A stretch of DNA of 64,000 nt from Cercophora sp. LCS_1. Lineage: Eukaryota; Ascomycota; Sordariomycetes; Sordariales; Lasiosphaeriaceae. A program made the position numbers and the translations under genes. The DNA lies in contig JAPZLL010000001.1 in NCBI GenBank assembly GCA_036250225.1, forward strand, positions 868,001 through 932,000, read 5' to 3'. Below, one piece after another: positions 52,976 to 64,000 of the stretch. Each line of letters begins with the position of its first letter. Within the stretch, counting starts at the first letter, position 1. Under the pieces are notes generated by a model. It was given only the letters and a program-made list of their open reading frames with translations, made no database searches and was not told the origin of the DNA.

Positions 52976-55900
52976 GTTGTGTGATTATGCGGGTGTAATT
53001 AACGAATGTCGTGAGGTAAAGGTGCTCGAATGAATGTTGGCGTTCTGGACGCGGTGGATGGTTGAACCGATATGCTCAGAGACCAGATCGAATGTTGTTA
53101 TTGTCGTTGTCGTGCAGTGAAAGACAGCGTCACATATGAAAACGACCGGACGGAATCGACTGAAAGAATGAAGTCGAAACCAGATACCTCTGAAATCCCG
53201 CGAAGAAGGGAAAATCAAGGCAACATAGGAATGACGGGGAACGAGCGACAGGACCTTGACACCGTGGACGATGGCCTGGGGGAAGAGGTGTGAGAGAGGG
53301 AAAAACGGCGAGTTTGGCGATGGAACCCCCCAACTAAAGAACCGGCAGCTCGGCGGTTCACCAGCGGTTCGCTCAGGGGCATCGTCGCTTCCTGCCAAAA
53401 GCGAGTGATGAACTTCCCCACCTTTTTTAGCGGTTAATACACGACAGCCAATCACACCCCGCAAATCATTCAATCCAATTTCTGCTTGGCGCTAGACGAG
53501 CGAGGCCCCTGCCAATGTGGACCTTTATGGACGCTGGCGGGCAGTGCCAAAACTTGGCCGTTTTGCTTGCATTTCCTTTTCTTCCATCGCCATCCCGGGC
53601 GCCTTCCTCGTTGCCGCTTGTCAAACCTTCCCCGGATTTTCCATCATCCCGTCTTTCGAGCATTCCAGGTAGAGTTTCGGCGTTTTCTCTTGTTGTCAGC
53701 CGAAAATTGCGACAGGATGCCACCGTCACTGCGGATGCTACTATTCTCATTCCAACCGGTCCCTGCATGCCCCTTTGTCTGGGGGCGCAGTTTCTCCGCC
53801 CCAGCGTTGCATCAGAGATGGTGTGCCCGGACTTCTGCCGTCGCCGAAACTCAATCACCTCCGTGCCGGGCGGGTCCCGATAAATGTCGGGGTTCTCTTT
53901 CACCGGTTCAGTCGGAACCCACAGCCATTGCCACCCGGCCGTCATGTCAAATCGTCGACTTGGTCTCAAGTTGCTATGGTCGGCTCTTTGTACAGCCTTT
54001 TTTATATGTCCTTGAATGTGTTTTTTTTTTCTCTTCGACTCGTATTTCGCTTGCCGCAGCAGTTGTCGTCTGTCTAGTGGTCATGTGTGGCCGGTGTCTT
54101 TTCATGGCCACATCTTGTGGGCGGCGGTGAGACTGCAAAAGGAGGCATCGAGCCACATTGGGTGCGGGCTTCTCAGTCAAGCTGCCTTTGTGTTCCTCAC
54201 TCACCTGCCGGATCAGTCTTTGCGCATCAACAGACCCCAAAAACAAATGGGGTAAGGGGGCTTCTGCGAGGCATGAAGCCCGTTGGCACTCATTTTCGCG
54301 CCTCTTCGCTCCTCAAAACCGTTCCGCATATTCACCCCACCGATCAAGGCGCGAGTTGATCACCCTTGAACGCCTACGGCACCGGAACGGCAACGAACGA
54401 GAGTCATGTCATTTTTCCGACTCATTCTTGACGACTTCGATGGCCCGCTCGAACCTACTCAGTCCAAGTACGGGCCAATCGGCAGTACACACGATCTGTA
54501 AGTCTCACCACAGCTGCTTCGAACATGTACATCGGGAGGGGTCTGCAGGCGGCCGGATGAGCTCGATGCTTGGGACTTTGGCAGTTTTGAACACGACCAG
54601 AAAAAGGACACACCACAAGGTTGGACCTACGAGCAAGAGGTGTCTCCCTCCAAATTAAAGGACCGCGGAGTGTCCGAACACAAAAACGCTGTCTGCCTTT
54701 GTGGCCACAGGTGACTTTGCCCTCGGCAATGCGGTGAGGCACGGCTTGGAGCCTTTGCCGCGGGATAGAACCCGCACAGGCGGCTTACAGTCAGTCTCGG
54801 CGTGCATACCGTGGACGCTAGAATTCTGTCCTTGGCCAGCAAGAAGTTGTCGCGCTGATCCGGGCGGATGGCAGGAGCAAATCAACTTCTGGAGATGCAG
54901 ACGCCAAAGGCGCTACGTTCTTGCTTGGGATCCGGTAGGCAGAAAAGCTTTGTGTCCCCGGATCCTCGTGTTCGCCGAGACTGGTACAGACTACATAGTG
55001 AGCACTGCCAGATCCGCTTCGTCCTTGCGCCAGTCCTATACAGCGCAGAGTTGACACCCCGTGCCGACGTCGCCCCGCTTTCGAACGCGGTGGAAGAAAA
55101 CGGCTGTCCACTGGAGAAGGCTTGGGCATCTCTGATCGGGCAAACGTGCGTGAAGCCCAAGGCGAATACCCCATGTGGCTGACGAGGGCAATCAATGGGT
55201 GGGTGCACGGGGAATAAAGTACGTTGCGCTTCCTTTTTTGAAACAGGCGAATATCAGACAACAGGTTGTGGGGCCTTACGGGGAACAGCGTCAACACCCC
55301 AGATCCACCGAAAAGTCTCAGACTCTCGGTCGTTGTGGCACCTGTATTATTTGCATTTCTCGGCCGCTCACCACGGGCGGAGATGAGGACGTTCCTGTTC
55401 GACACTCTGATGGTGTGCAGCTCACGCGCGGTCCGTTCCCTTACTCATCCCTTGCTTCACCGTCGACCTGTCACATCGATTAGGCCGTTGGTACAGAGCA
55501 GGAAGGCATGAACTTGGTTTTCTGGGCAAATGAGGTTCCCGCATGGCGCGGCAGATGATTTCTGAAGGCGTTGACTGCACTGATGGCGCGAGATAATGCC
55601 AAAGTCTGCCCGACCAAGACGTCGTGACAGAATATACAGTCAACCGTCCACATTCTTGCTGTCTCGACTCTTCTGGCCCACTTTGATCCTGCAAAAGGGA
55701 CACGAGCTTGTTTTCCCAAGGCTTTGAAAGCAACATATAGTTTATGCCACAGGAAAAAGTCTAACCATGCTCTCTTCTTGTTCCCGAGTATTTGCCGTAT
55801 TGTTTTGGTGGACAGGTATTTTTGTTTTAGACTTACCGACCCCAGAGCTGAATATCGAGGCACAAACAAGGAACTCGCATTTTGTTGGTCGTGAAGTCTC

Positions 55901-57160
55901 AAACCCCGCCCACTATGTTTTCTCCGCAGGGCTCAATGCATGGACGCAAAGATGGCAGACAGCCTGAGGGAAATTTCGAGATGATGCTCCAAATAACTTT
56001 TGGAAAGGGATGGCTAGTGCAGGGCATGGACCGAAGGCAGGAGACGGAGCCAGCGCCCAAGTCCGCGTCCCACGAATCCTGCCGAGACGCAGCACCGTAT
56101 GACTCCCTTTGCTTTTTTCTATGCCCAGGATTGAGGCTGCTTTGTATTTTTCGCACCAGATGCTGCTATCAAGCACCATCACGTACGACACGGCATTACC
56201 AGGCAGACTTCTCAGTAACACTTTCGCCGCCTTTTCTGCCCAAAGGATGCCGCACCTGTGGGCACATGGAAGGCGTCCGTCATACCGAGCATGCTGCGGG
56301 CCTAGTTCCGATCACTTTCAGATCGTTTGGCCGCCCCGTCGTTGACAGACTGTTGGTAGCTTGGATTTTGTTTAGTCGCTGCTTGAGGGACAAACAAAGT
56401 GTGCGGCGGCAGCACGCTAGCCTGCCCCCCGGTCGCCAATTGAGAATCGCCCCTGGTCATTCGGCCGCAAGACGTCCATCAAACGCCAACACGACTTTGC
56501 ACACGGCAAGCCCAACACCATCGCGCCCTTGTCCTCCAGCGGGAGCACAGTAGATCAGCCGGCAGCTCCCCGGCCACACAGCTCAGCAGTCACTGGTTAT
56601 CATATTCTACAGATGCGCGAGCTTGTGGTAAGGAACACACTGACGGGCTGCCTGGCAGCGATCCCATCAAATCTGTCCATCCGTCACTTACACGGGAGAG
56701 GCGCCCGGCCCCGTCGCGAGAACACAGGCGGCTGCATCTCTCGCTGTCCCCATTGTCCCTGTATCACCTCACGGGCCCGGATAGCTGCTCCCCTGCGAAT
56801 TGCGAGCGCCTCCACTCGGCGATTTCGTTGGCCGGTAGCAAGCGACGTCCTCCGGGCACGCAGCCGAGGGAGGCTCTGGGCTGTTCCCGTCCTCCTCCAA
56901 ACTGCAACTGCGAGCGCTATCGTGGAGCACGGCATTGCAAACGCCTCCATTCGGGGAGCCGCTCGCCACCGCTTGGCCCCACCCCCGCCCAACAACACAT
57001 CTCATCCTTGAGCTTCCCCGGAGAGGCAAACCGCACAAGCTTCAACTCAGTCCGCCTTGGCCCGGTCAGAGCCGGGGTCTGCTTCTGGCGAGAGGGAGAG
57101 GAGACCGGGAGCCTCACATTTGAGCTGCATCACCGAAATCTCCTCTTGTCCCCCAAAAGG

Positions 57161-57161
57161 A

Positions 57162-57193
<32 letters not shown>

Positions 57194-57197
57194 GGGG
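57161..57197. repeat. Homopolymer pair A25-G12
   Basis: 25 A followed directly by 12 G. The G run on one strand and C run on the other make a purine-only strand of at least 37 bases that can adopt unusual structures. It sits about 1.5 kb upstream of the PUF start. Length may be unreliable in assembly. Confidence 0.8.
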
Positions 57198-58097
57198 TTT
57201 CCGTTTGTTGCTCGTGCCCGTTCCTTGCTCCTCGTCTGAAGTCGAGTCGATCGCGTGCGCGGTGACCTGCAGCGACGTCAACAACTGTTGGGCCCCTGTA
57301 GGTCGCACCCTACCTAAAAAAAACACCCCCTGGGCTCTGGGCTCCTAGCGGCCCCCCACAACCCTCTTTTTTTGGGGCCGTGGGTTTCTGAACTTCCCCT
57401 CGACTCGCCGTTCTCGATCGCACCTACCCCGGTCCTTGGCCGAAGCATGTCGGGCTGGCTGCTGGTGTGAGTGTCTGAATTTCTGGCCCTCTGACTTGGA
57501 TGCATCCTCCCTGTCGCTCCTCGACGCCAATTCAGCAACAGGCCAATCCCATCCCGTCGCAAATTCCATCCCATCCCAGAAAAGCAAACCCCTCCCCGGC
57601 CCGCTGGTCGCTACTGCGCACTCTGAGAGAGCAAAGAGCAAGACAACCATCCCTGGGCCCTCTTGCCGTCCCTCCCTTGTTGAACAGAGAACTACATACA
57701 TTCCTGTCGACAGTCCCGTCTCGCAGCTCCATTCTTACCCCGATCGCGTTCGAGCGGCCGTTCTTATCAACAAGGTTCGTTTCGGTCCTCCGTCGCTCCT
57801 TCCTTCTCCCCAAACCCTTCCCACGCAAAAGTTTCCTGTCACCTGCATCTCGGTACCCGTCCGCCTCTTAGCCAAAGAGCTCACTCACCTCAGCCCGACC
57901 AGCCGTGTGCGTCCCGTCACCGGTCTACATATCCATCCCATATAGCCTTACATGAAGGACGGCGAAGCTCTGCAACGACTTGTCACCGGTGCCGCCATTG
58001 CATAATCGACCCTCACATCCCCGCCCGCATCCCAAGGTTTGGAGAAGTCGAGTCTATCTGTGGGCCGAAAACATAATTAATTCGGACCCGTCCAGTG

Positions 58098-58374
58098 GTA
58101 AGTGGTTGCATATCCCAAAACATGCAGGCCCGCCAGTCAGCAGTTCAGCTGCCTCCACTCCAGCGCCCAGCGGTCCTCCCTAGGCCAAGCTCTGGCTCCA
58201 ACATCGAACAGGCAAGGCCCCGTGGTTGGCGGGGATCAGACCCCCCATTGACTTGGTCTCTTGCGGGTGCCCATCAGCCTTACCAACTTTGTTGCCGTCC
58301 CCCTCCTCTCCCGCTGCTTTCTTGGGCACTTGGACGCGAGCTGATCTTGACTTTTGCGCTTTTTGCGGGCGCAG
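58098..58374 (+). other. Probable 5' leader intron of the PUF gene
   Basis: Consensus donor GTAAGT at 58098, a CTTGAC branch-like motif and a T-rich tract ending GCGCAG at 58374 define a plausible 277-bp intron in the leader, 306 bp before the ATG. No transcript evidence is available. Confidence 0.35.
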
Positions 58375-58680
58375 TCTCCTAGAATTTTGTTGCATACTTT
58401 GACTTTCGAGATACCCAGCGTGTATAGACGAGACCGACGCCTAGCATCCACCCTCGACCTTGGTTCGCTGCCACACAACTCGTCACACTCGGTTCGCTGC
58501 TCCAGAACCGTCCACCCCCGCGGCCGTCCAAAAATCCAGCAACCCGGAGAGCGACGCCAAACTTGTGCGCACCAGGCTTCCACGCCTTTTTTTTCTCCGC
58601 AACGCTCGCAACTCGCCATTGGCATCGAGCATTCTTCTCCGGCTCCTACAGTGTTGATCGCGTACGCATCAGCCGACACG

Positions 58681-61600
58681 ATGACGACGGCTCCTGTGAG
58701 TACCATACCTTCCACGATCGCTCCCAGCCCGGTGTGTCCAAACACCTTAGCTATCGAAGCCTCTTTAGCCTCGTGATCGCGTGGCCTAGTCCTGCCTAGT
58801 AAATGTCGGATAGACACCGATGCGATAGCACCTGACTCTTTGTGGGCTGCTTCGTGAGGCCTTGCGTTCCTGATTTCCCTTTGCTGACACCCTTCCCACG
58901 TGGTTATTTGGTGGCTTGAAGCTGACTTGTCAATCTCTCCCAGGCAAAGCGCAACCGATTCCCAGCCGTCGGGATGTCGAACGGAAGTGAGAGATCAACA
59001 CAGCCCATCGGGCAGGGCTTCGGCGGCACATCGAGCTGGCCGACGTCTACTACCACTATCTGGGGAAATGGCACAATTGGGCCGTTCGGAAAGCCAAGAG
59101 AGGCGGTTGGATCCAAAGGTGCCCGCGCAAATGGACAGACGCCATTTACGCAGCAGGGGCTGACGGATCCGGCAGACTCGAACGACGCGTTTCCCAGTAT
59201 GCCCTCTGGCTCCAGTGCTCTCGCTGCTACATCCGAGGCGGAGCCCTGGGTTGGTCGCCCAGGACCTTGGAACAATCCCGACACGACCCAGAACCGCGCT
59301 GTTTCGGGCAACACATCCCCGAACCGATCCCGGATTGAGGCACCGATCCATGACTTGAACAACAACTCTTCTTACTACACTGCTTCCCAGGCTCAGATGC
59401 AGCCGGCTATCGGACAGCGAGCACCGGCTCGACCCAAGACTGGCACCGCGCCTGATGCGGGAACATTGTCATTCGGTCTCGGTTCTTCCAACCTCGGTTC
59501 GTTTGGCAATGAGTATATGAACGAAGGTGACGATACTGGGAGCTTTGGTGTGTTGAAGTTCAACTCGGAGATGGGGCTGAATGGGTACGGGGCACCCAAA
59601 CGTCCTTCACAAGACGTTTCATACCAAACCATGGCGGGAGGCTCTGCCCGTGACCTAGCTCTGCCAACATCCAGCCACTCGGAGACGGATCTTCACCAGC
59701 AAGCTGGCTCATTCAGCGATTTTGCGTCCTTCGGTGTCCAGTCCCACTCGCAGCGCCCGTCCGTATCTTCGTTCACGCAGCACCGCTCACAGTACAACGG
59801 GTTGGGTCAACAGCTCGATCGCGACGACCTTAGAGCCGGGTTTTCCAATATGTCACTGCATGATGTCCCAGCGAACTCCTCAAATGGCCTTAATGGCTTG
59901 GCTTCCTACTCCAACGGCACTGGCCCAACACAATTCAACCCGTTGTCCCAGCCGTGGGGCCCGCCGAACCAGGGATTCACGCCGGATGGCTTTCCATCCT
60001 CCATCAGCTATGAGAAGAGAGGTTCAGTAGCAGAGCGTAGCTCGCCGGCAAACAGCACGTACCGTGCCGGTCTGAGCAGCCCCAAGAGCTACACGGGCAC
60101 TCCGCACCAGCCATCAAACCCCTGGCCCAGGCCGACATCCCGAGACCCGAGAAACGACCCCGAACTTGACCGTCGTCTCCAATCTCAGCAGTTCATGCCA
60201 CCACAGTCGCAGGCCTATTTTCCCTACTTCAATAACCCTTACCAGCAGTACCCAGTCACAGGTCCGTACGACGCCTACCAGGGTGCTTATCGCGGACCAG
60301 TGCCTGTGGGACCTGGATATATGCCCATGGGACCATTTGTTCCTGTTGCCCCTCAGACCCTGAGACAGGCCAATGCCGATCCCTCGAGAGCTCTGCGTAG
60401 TCAGCTTCTGGATGAGTTCAGATCCACATCCAAGTCGAACAAGCGGTACGAGCTCAAGCACATCTATAACCACATTGTCGAATTCAGTGGAGACCAGCAT
60501 GGCTCGCGCTTCATTCAGGAGAAGCTGGAGACAGCCAACAGTGACGAAAAGGAACAGGTCTTTCTGGAGATCAAACCGAACGCCCTTCAGCTCATGAGGG
60601 ATGTCTTTGGGAACTATGTCATCCAGAAGTTCTTTGAGCACGGCAACCAAGTCCAGAAGAAGGCTCTAGCGGGCGTGATGAAGGGCAAGGTTATCGAACT
60701 CTCGCTCCAGATGTACGCCTGCCGAGTGGTCCAGAAGGCCCTGGAACATGTCCTTGTTGAACAACAAGCTGAGCTGGTTCAAGAGCTCGAGGTGGACATC
60801 CTGAGAGTTGTGAAGGACAACAACGGCAACCATGTGGTTCAGAAGATCATTGAGTTGGTGCCTCGCCAACACATTGACTTCATCATGGCATGTCTGAGAG
60901 GTCGCGTTAGTGAGCTTTCCTCGCACACATATGGCTGCCGGGTTATCCAAAGGGTCCTGGAGCATGGCTCCGAGGAAGACAAGGCCACGATCATGGCGGA
61001 AATCCATCAATGCGCCAACGTCCTGATCACGGATCAGTACGGCAACTATGTCACTCAGCATGTTATTGCACACGGAAAGCCCGAGGATCGTTCAAAGATG
61101 ATTGGTATCGTCACAAGGGACCTTCTCCCGTTTTCCAAGCACAAGTTTGCGTCAAATGTTGTCGAGAAGTGTATCGAACAGGGCACCACTGAAGAGCTGC
61201 GCCGCATCCGTCAAGGCCTATCAGTACCCGGTGATGAGTTGACTGGGCCCCTGCCACTCCTTGTCAAAGATCAGTATGGCAACTATGTCATTCGTAAGTT
61301 CTATCCTTCACTTCCCAGGCTTTTTGTACTGACGCTCTGCTAGAAAAACTCCTCAACCAGTTGACAAGTCGCGGCGAAATTATGCAAAGTGAACTCGAGG
61401 CGTTCATCGAGGTCCTCAGGCCGGTTGTCAATGCTCTGAAGAAAGCGATTCAGCCAGTTCAGCGCCAGCTCAAGGCTATTGATGCAATGATCAACACGGC
61501 TCCAACACCAAGCACAGCTCCGCAATCCCCTGCGCTCCAAGGCGAGGCTGCATCAGTCGTCTCAACCCCGCCTGTCGCCAGTGTGGAGCACACACCGTCG

Positions 61601-61735
61601 AGCAGCCCACCAAGCACGAATGGTGGCTTAGTGGGAGACCTAGTGGGAGACCACGCCGGAGCTACTGTCGAACATGTCAGCGCCAAGCTCACCAATGGCG
61701 AGGGACATACCAACTCCGTGAGGCCGAACGCCTAG
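58681..61735 (+). CDS. PUF3: Pumilio-family RNA-binding protein, PUF3 type
   Basis: Three exons, 58681-58695, 58944-61293 and 61344-61735, give 918 residues. PUF proteins bind 3' UTR sites and control mRNA decay or translation. After a long Ser/Asn/Gln/Pro-rich region come eight Pumilio repeats from about residue 490 to 795. Their RNA-contacting residues read, repeat 1 to 8: GSRFIQ, NYVIQ, CRVVQ, NHVVQ, CRVIQ, NYVTQ, SNVVE, NYVIQ, the pattern of Puf3/Pumilio that reads UGUANAUA. Exon 1 encodes only MTTAP; the 248-bp intron (58696-58943, GTGAGT donor, GCTGAC branch) joins it to AKRNRFPAVG. Intron 2 (61294-61343, 50 bp, GTAAGT donor, CTGAC branch, phase 1) lies in repeat 8 and restores NYVIQKLLNQL. 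The C-terminal ~110 residues are Ser/Thr/Pro-rich. The ATG at 58974 (MSNGSE) is an alternative start. Naming as PUF3 rests on the repeat code. Confidence 0.92.
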
Positions 61736-63839
61736 TCACCTTAGCCCATGGAGGCTCCGTTGTACCTCCCAAGACGGCATACATTTTGAGGATCATTCAT
61801 TCGATATCACTTTTAATTCATTGAATCCAGCTGGGCATCAACCCGGCAGCATATAATTATTCATTCGCATGGCCTGGCACGATGGCCTTGACGGCAGTAT
61901 ACATTTTGTCAAGCGCTGCCGTCAATGGGCGTATCATCGTCAGCCTCAGGTCTTATCCCTTCCCTTCTTCGGGTATTGCTTGGGACAGTATCATTTGGGG
62001 AACTGGGTCCCCCTCGATGTTCATTCTTCCTTCCTCGCAGGCAGGGAATGCTCATACAACGCACACAGCAATGGCACGGTCATATAAGCAGGTTTGGACT
62101 ACAAAAGCGGCCACAGAGATGGGTTTCTTGTCGTGTTTTCTTTTTTAGTCGGGGACAAACACGGTGTTTCGGGCATGGGTCTGGTTGATTCGGCCCTCGT
62201 TTGCATCCGGCGGGGCTGATACGGTACGTCCGAGCCGGAGCCGGATGAACATGTGGCTGATGTCTATACTGTTTTTCGGTGGTTCGGCCAAGTTTGGGAA
62301 AAGTCATGACAAAGATTTTCTGCTGATGTGTCCAGAACAAAAGAGATCAGATGGGATGGGATGGTGGGCAGCCGATCAATGCTGGTTCAGCGTGGCTTCT
62401 GTGCCTTTGTTTTTCTCAATGGTTTTGTGTTGATGTTCTGGTCGTCCAAGTTATCGTGGCATAAGCGATGGATTGGGCGAAATACCACACGCACCTGCAC
62501 TTGCACTTACAACACTAGGGTCGCTGCTGGCTTTATTTTGTCGTCCACCTGGATTTTGCTAAGTATCGGCGGCATATAAGCGGGTTGGGGAACGGGAAGC
62601 CATGATTAGTTAAACAAAATGGGTTTGTGACGATTCTTACGCATTGTGTTTCTGTCATGTGTGAAAGTCTGGGAGGTCATGATGTATTTTATCTGAGGAG
62701 GCAACTTGCCTTGGCTAAGGTGGAGCATGATTCTGTCAATGGGGTGTCAGCCCTTTGTGTTAGCCCCTTGAAATGAAGGCGATTTATTGTGGACATGACA
62801 AGTTTATATCGATACCTCACGCATGTTTTCTTCTAAGGTGATGTTGGAACTTTGCTGCAAGGCACGTGTTTGTTGCTTGTTTGTGTGTTAGACTGGATAC
62901 AGAGTGAGCAAATTTGGTGCTCCGAGGGGAGCCGTGTTCGGCGCCTGGGTAAATAGCATCGGGTGTTATTGATCATTCAGCGTACGAAGGCCTGAGCCTA
63001 GGCATTGGGGTCGGCAAAACACTGAGAGCGTTGAGTGATGTGTTGACAACAAACTACCTACTCATATGTCATGTGTTTGCTCAATGGAGAAGTCCACATT
63101 CATCTCCTTCGTTTTTTTTTTTTTTTTTTTTTTTTTTTGGTATGATTCATGTTCAGGGTGGCCAACGCATCACCATGATTTCGATGCACTCTTGTCCCGC
63201 CCCCGCCTGTTACACACACACACACCCATTCTCCTTCCGGATGTCATTGTCAGACAAGCCGGACAAGTGTGTTACCTCAGGTACAGTGAAAACCACTGTG
63301 GAAGATGGAGGTGGGTAACACACCCGTGCTGCAAACAAGGGCCTTTGGACATGGTGTCCGTCGGGTGGTTGCAGAAGTCAAGCAGGCAGAGAGGTAGCTT
63401 ACTAGCTAGTTAGCCCGTTTGCATCCGACTTCATACCAGGAACAAATTCACCGCTCGAGGTTTGTATGCAAGGTTACGTGTGTGGCCAAGTGGCTGTGGA
63501 CCTTGATGGACAAGTGGCAGGAAGTAGTTTGTTTTTCTCGCCTGTGTGCAGTTCTACTCCGTCTATGAATTACTTCCTGGGTCACTATGTTTCTAATCCT
63601 GGAGAACAACAACATCTTGGTTTTTGAATCTGTAAAAACAACGATAATGCAAACGCCCCAACTCCCGAGCGCGTCAAGGAAGCAGCGTGCCAACCGATAC
63701 CGATACCGTCCGTATCCACGCAAAGTCATCACGTCTTGGCTGGTCGTGTCCCCGTCTGCGTACGCCGAAAAAGCAATGCAAAGCCAAGCCAGTTTCTCCA
63801 ATCCAAATATTCAATGACAATAAAGGTAAAAATACCATG
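61736..63839. other. Intergenic region with homopolymer and PUF 3' UTR
   Basis: 2.1 kb between the convergent PUF stop and the ZIP-type gene stop. It holds both 3' UTRs. A T27 run lies at 63112-63138 and a short (AC)n at about 63212-63225. Frames on either strand lack domains. No RNA gene was recognised. Confidence 0.55.
63112..63138. repeat. Homopolymer T27
   Basis: 27 consecutive T on the plus strand, in the region between two convergent genes. Length may vary or be a sequencing artefact. Confidence 0.8.
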
Positions 63840-64000
63840 TTACCCTTGTACCAGGGCACTACTTAACCCCATGAGCATCATGCCCAAGAAGGCGAATAAG
63901 AGACTCAAGTTCCGGTTGTGGTTGAGACTCAAGCTTTCGATGAAGAGCTGAAGGGCCACGCTTGTCATGATGCCGGCCGTGATGGCGAATAGACAGGCAT
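63840..64000 (-). CDS. C-terminal end of a ZIP-family metal transporter (partial, runs off the right edge)
   Basis: Minus-strand frame from the window edge to a TAA at 63840-63842, covering the last 52 residues. It reads ACLFAITAGIMTSVALQLF, then IESLSLNHNRNLSLLFAFLG, then MMLMGLSSALVQG. Two hydrophobic segments separated by a short polar loop, the AITAGIMT motif (compare A-AAG-F-Y in ZIP segment VII) and the FLGMMLMGLSSAL final segment match the C-terminus of ZIP zinc/iron transporters, probably the Zrt3-like vacuolar or ER group. No start codon is in view. The call rests on this short stretch only. Confidence 0.65.
   Translation of the reverse strand, partial: ACLFAITAGIMTSVALQLFIESLSLNHNRNLSLLFAFLGMMLMGLSSALVQG

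Larger units (their letters stand above)
52976..58680. other. Long gene-free region upstream of the PUF gene
   Basis: 5.7 kb with no supportable gene, the longest such stretch here. Many overlapping frames of 60-223 codons occur on both strands (for example 53486-54130 plus, 55882-56553 plus, 53466-53969 minus), all Pro/Ser/Arg-rich and without a domain. The left end holds the promoter of the 52424-52975 gene. An A25G12 tract lies at 57161-57197. From about 57.4 kb the sequence is C- and T-rich and probably forms the transcribed PUF leader, with a likely leader intron at 58098-58374. No tRNA or transposon was recognised. Confidence 0.55.

Noticed and set aside
53486..54130. 214-codon plus-strand frame
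   Set aside because: No domain, overlaps several opposite-strand frames, composition like neighbouring non-coding DNA.
54760..54785. Inverted repeat GCGGG...CCCGC resembling a reversed tRNA T-arm
   Set aside because: No acceptor stem, D-arm or anticodon arm around it.
55882..56553. 223-codon plus-strand frame
   Set aside because: No domain or family motif, many scattered Cys/Arg/Pro, overlaps other frames.
57436..57945. 169-codon plus-strand frame in the PUF leader
   Set aside because: C/T-rich leader sequence gives Pro/Ser/Leu-rich translation; no family. At most an upstream open frame.

Overview
The window is chromosomal DNA of a filamentous ascomycete, most likely a Sordariomycete. The support is the gene set (a group I G-alpha subunit, an SH3-WW-RasGEF CDC25, DUF3716, DUF4419 and DUF1688/URC4 proteins). 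It is also supported by short spliceosomal introns, mostly 48-65 bp, with GTRNGT-like donors and CTRAC-type branch motifs, and by a GC-rich coding style. I saw no mobile element, CRISPR array, prophage or rRNA. The species assignment is inference.

Layout. 1-3.1 kb: the start of an unrecognised minus-strand gene, then COG1 (Golgi tethering). 3.1-4.0 kb: a peroxisomal enoyl-CoA isomerase (ECI1). 6.5-10.3 kb: the Ras exchange factor CDC25, with a long gene-free upstream region. 12.5-20.3 kb: a compact housekeeping block of CWC21 (splicing), CDC123 (eIF2 assembly), URB2 (60S biogenesis) and MIC10 (mitochondrial cristae), with divergent promoters for CWC21/CDC123 and URB2/MIC10 and a tightly convergent CDC123/URB2 pair. 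20.8-23.8 kb: a small membrane protein and a DUF1771-SMR protein that ends in a CaaX-like box and whose 3' end is tandemly duplicated. 28.2-29.4 kb: the G-alpha subunit after a 4.4 kb gene-free stretch. 31.3-36.6 kb: a DUF3716 protein, a DUF4419 protein and 3-ketodihydrosphingosine reductase (TSC10). 37.8-39.6 kb: a decayed C2H2-type gene with several nonsense codons. 39.8-42.0 kb: URC4 (uracil catabolism) and an intron-containing tRNA-Leu(UAA). 42.6-51.2 kb: SAS10/UTP3, a PQ-loop transporter, an MFS monocarboxylate-type transporter and the GPI-anchor enzyme GPI13. 52.4-53.0 kb: a single-pass membrane protein. 58.7-61.7 kb: a PUF3-type Pumilio protein after a 5.7 kb gene-free stretch. 63.84 kb to the edge: the 3' end of a ZIP-type metal transporter.

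The genes do not form a metabolic cluster. They fall into themes: nutrient and G-protein signalling (CDC25, G-alpha), RNA and ribosome work (CWC21, CDC123, URB2, SAS10, PUF3-like) and secretory or membrane biology (COG1, GPI13, TSC10, PQ-loop, MFS, ZIP). The three regulatory genes (CDC25, G-alpha, PUF) each have 2.5-5.7 kb of gene-free upstream DNA, while housekeeping genes are closely packed. All splice structures below were built by hand from splice motifs, reading phase and family conservation. No transcript data or searches were available.
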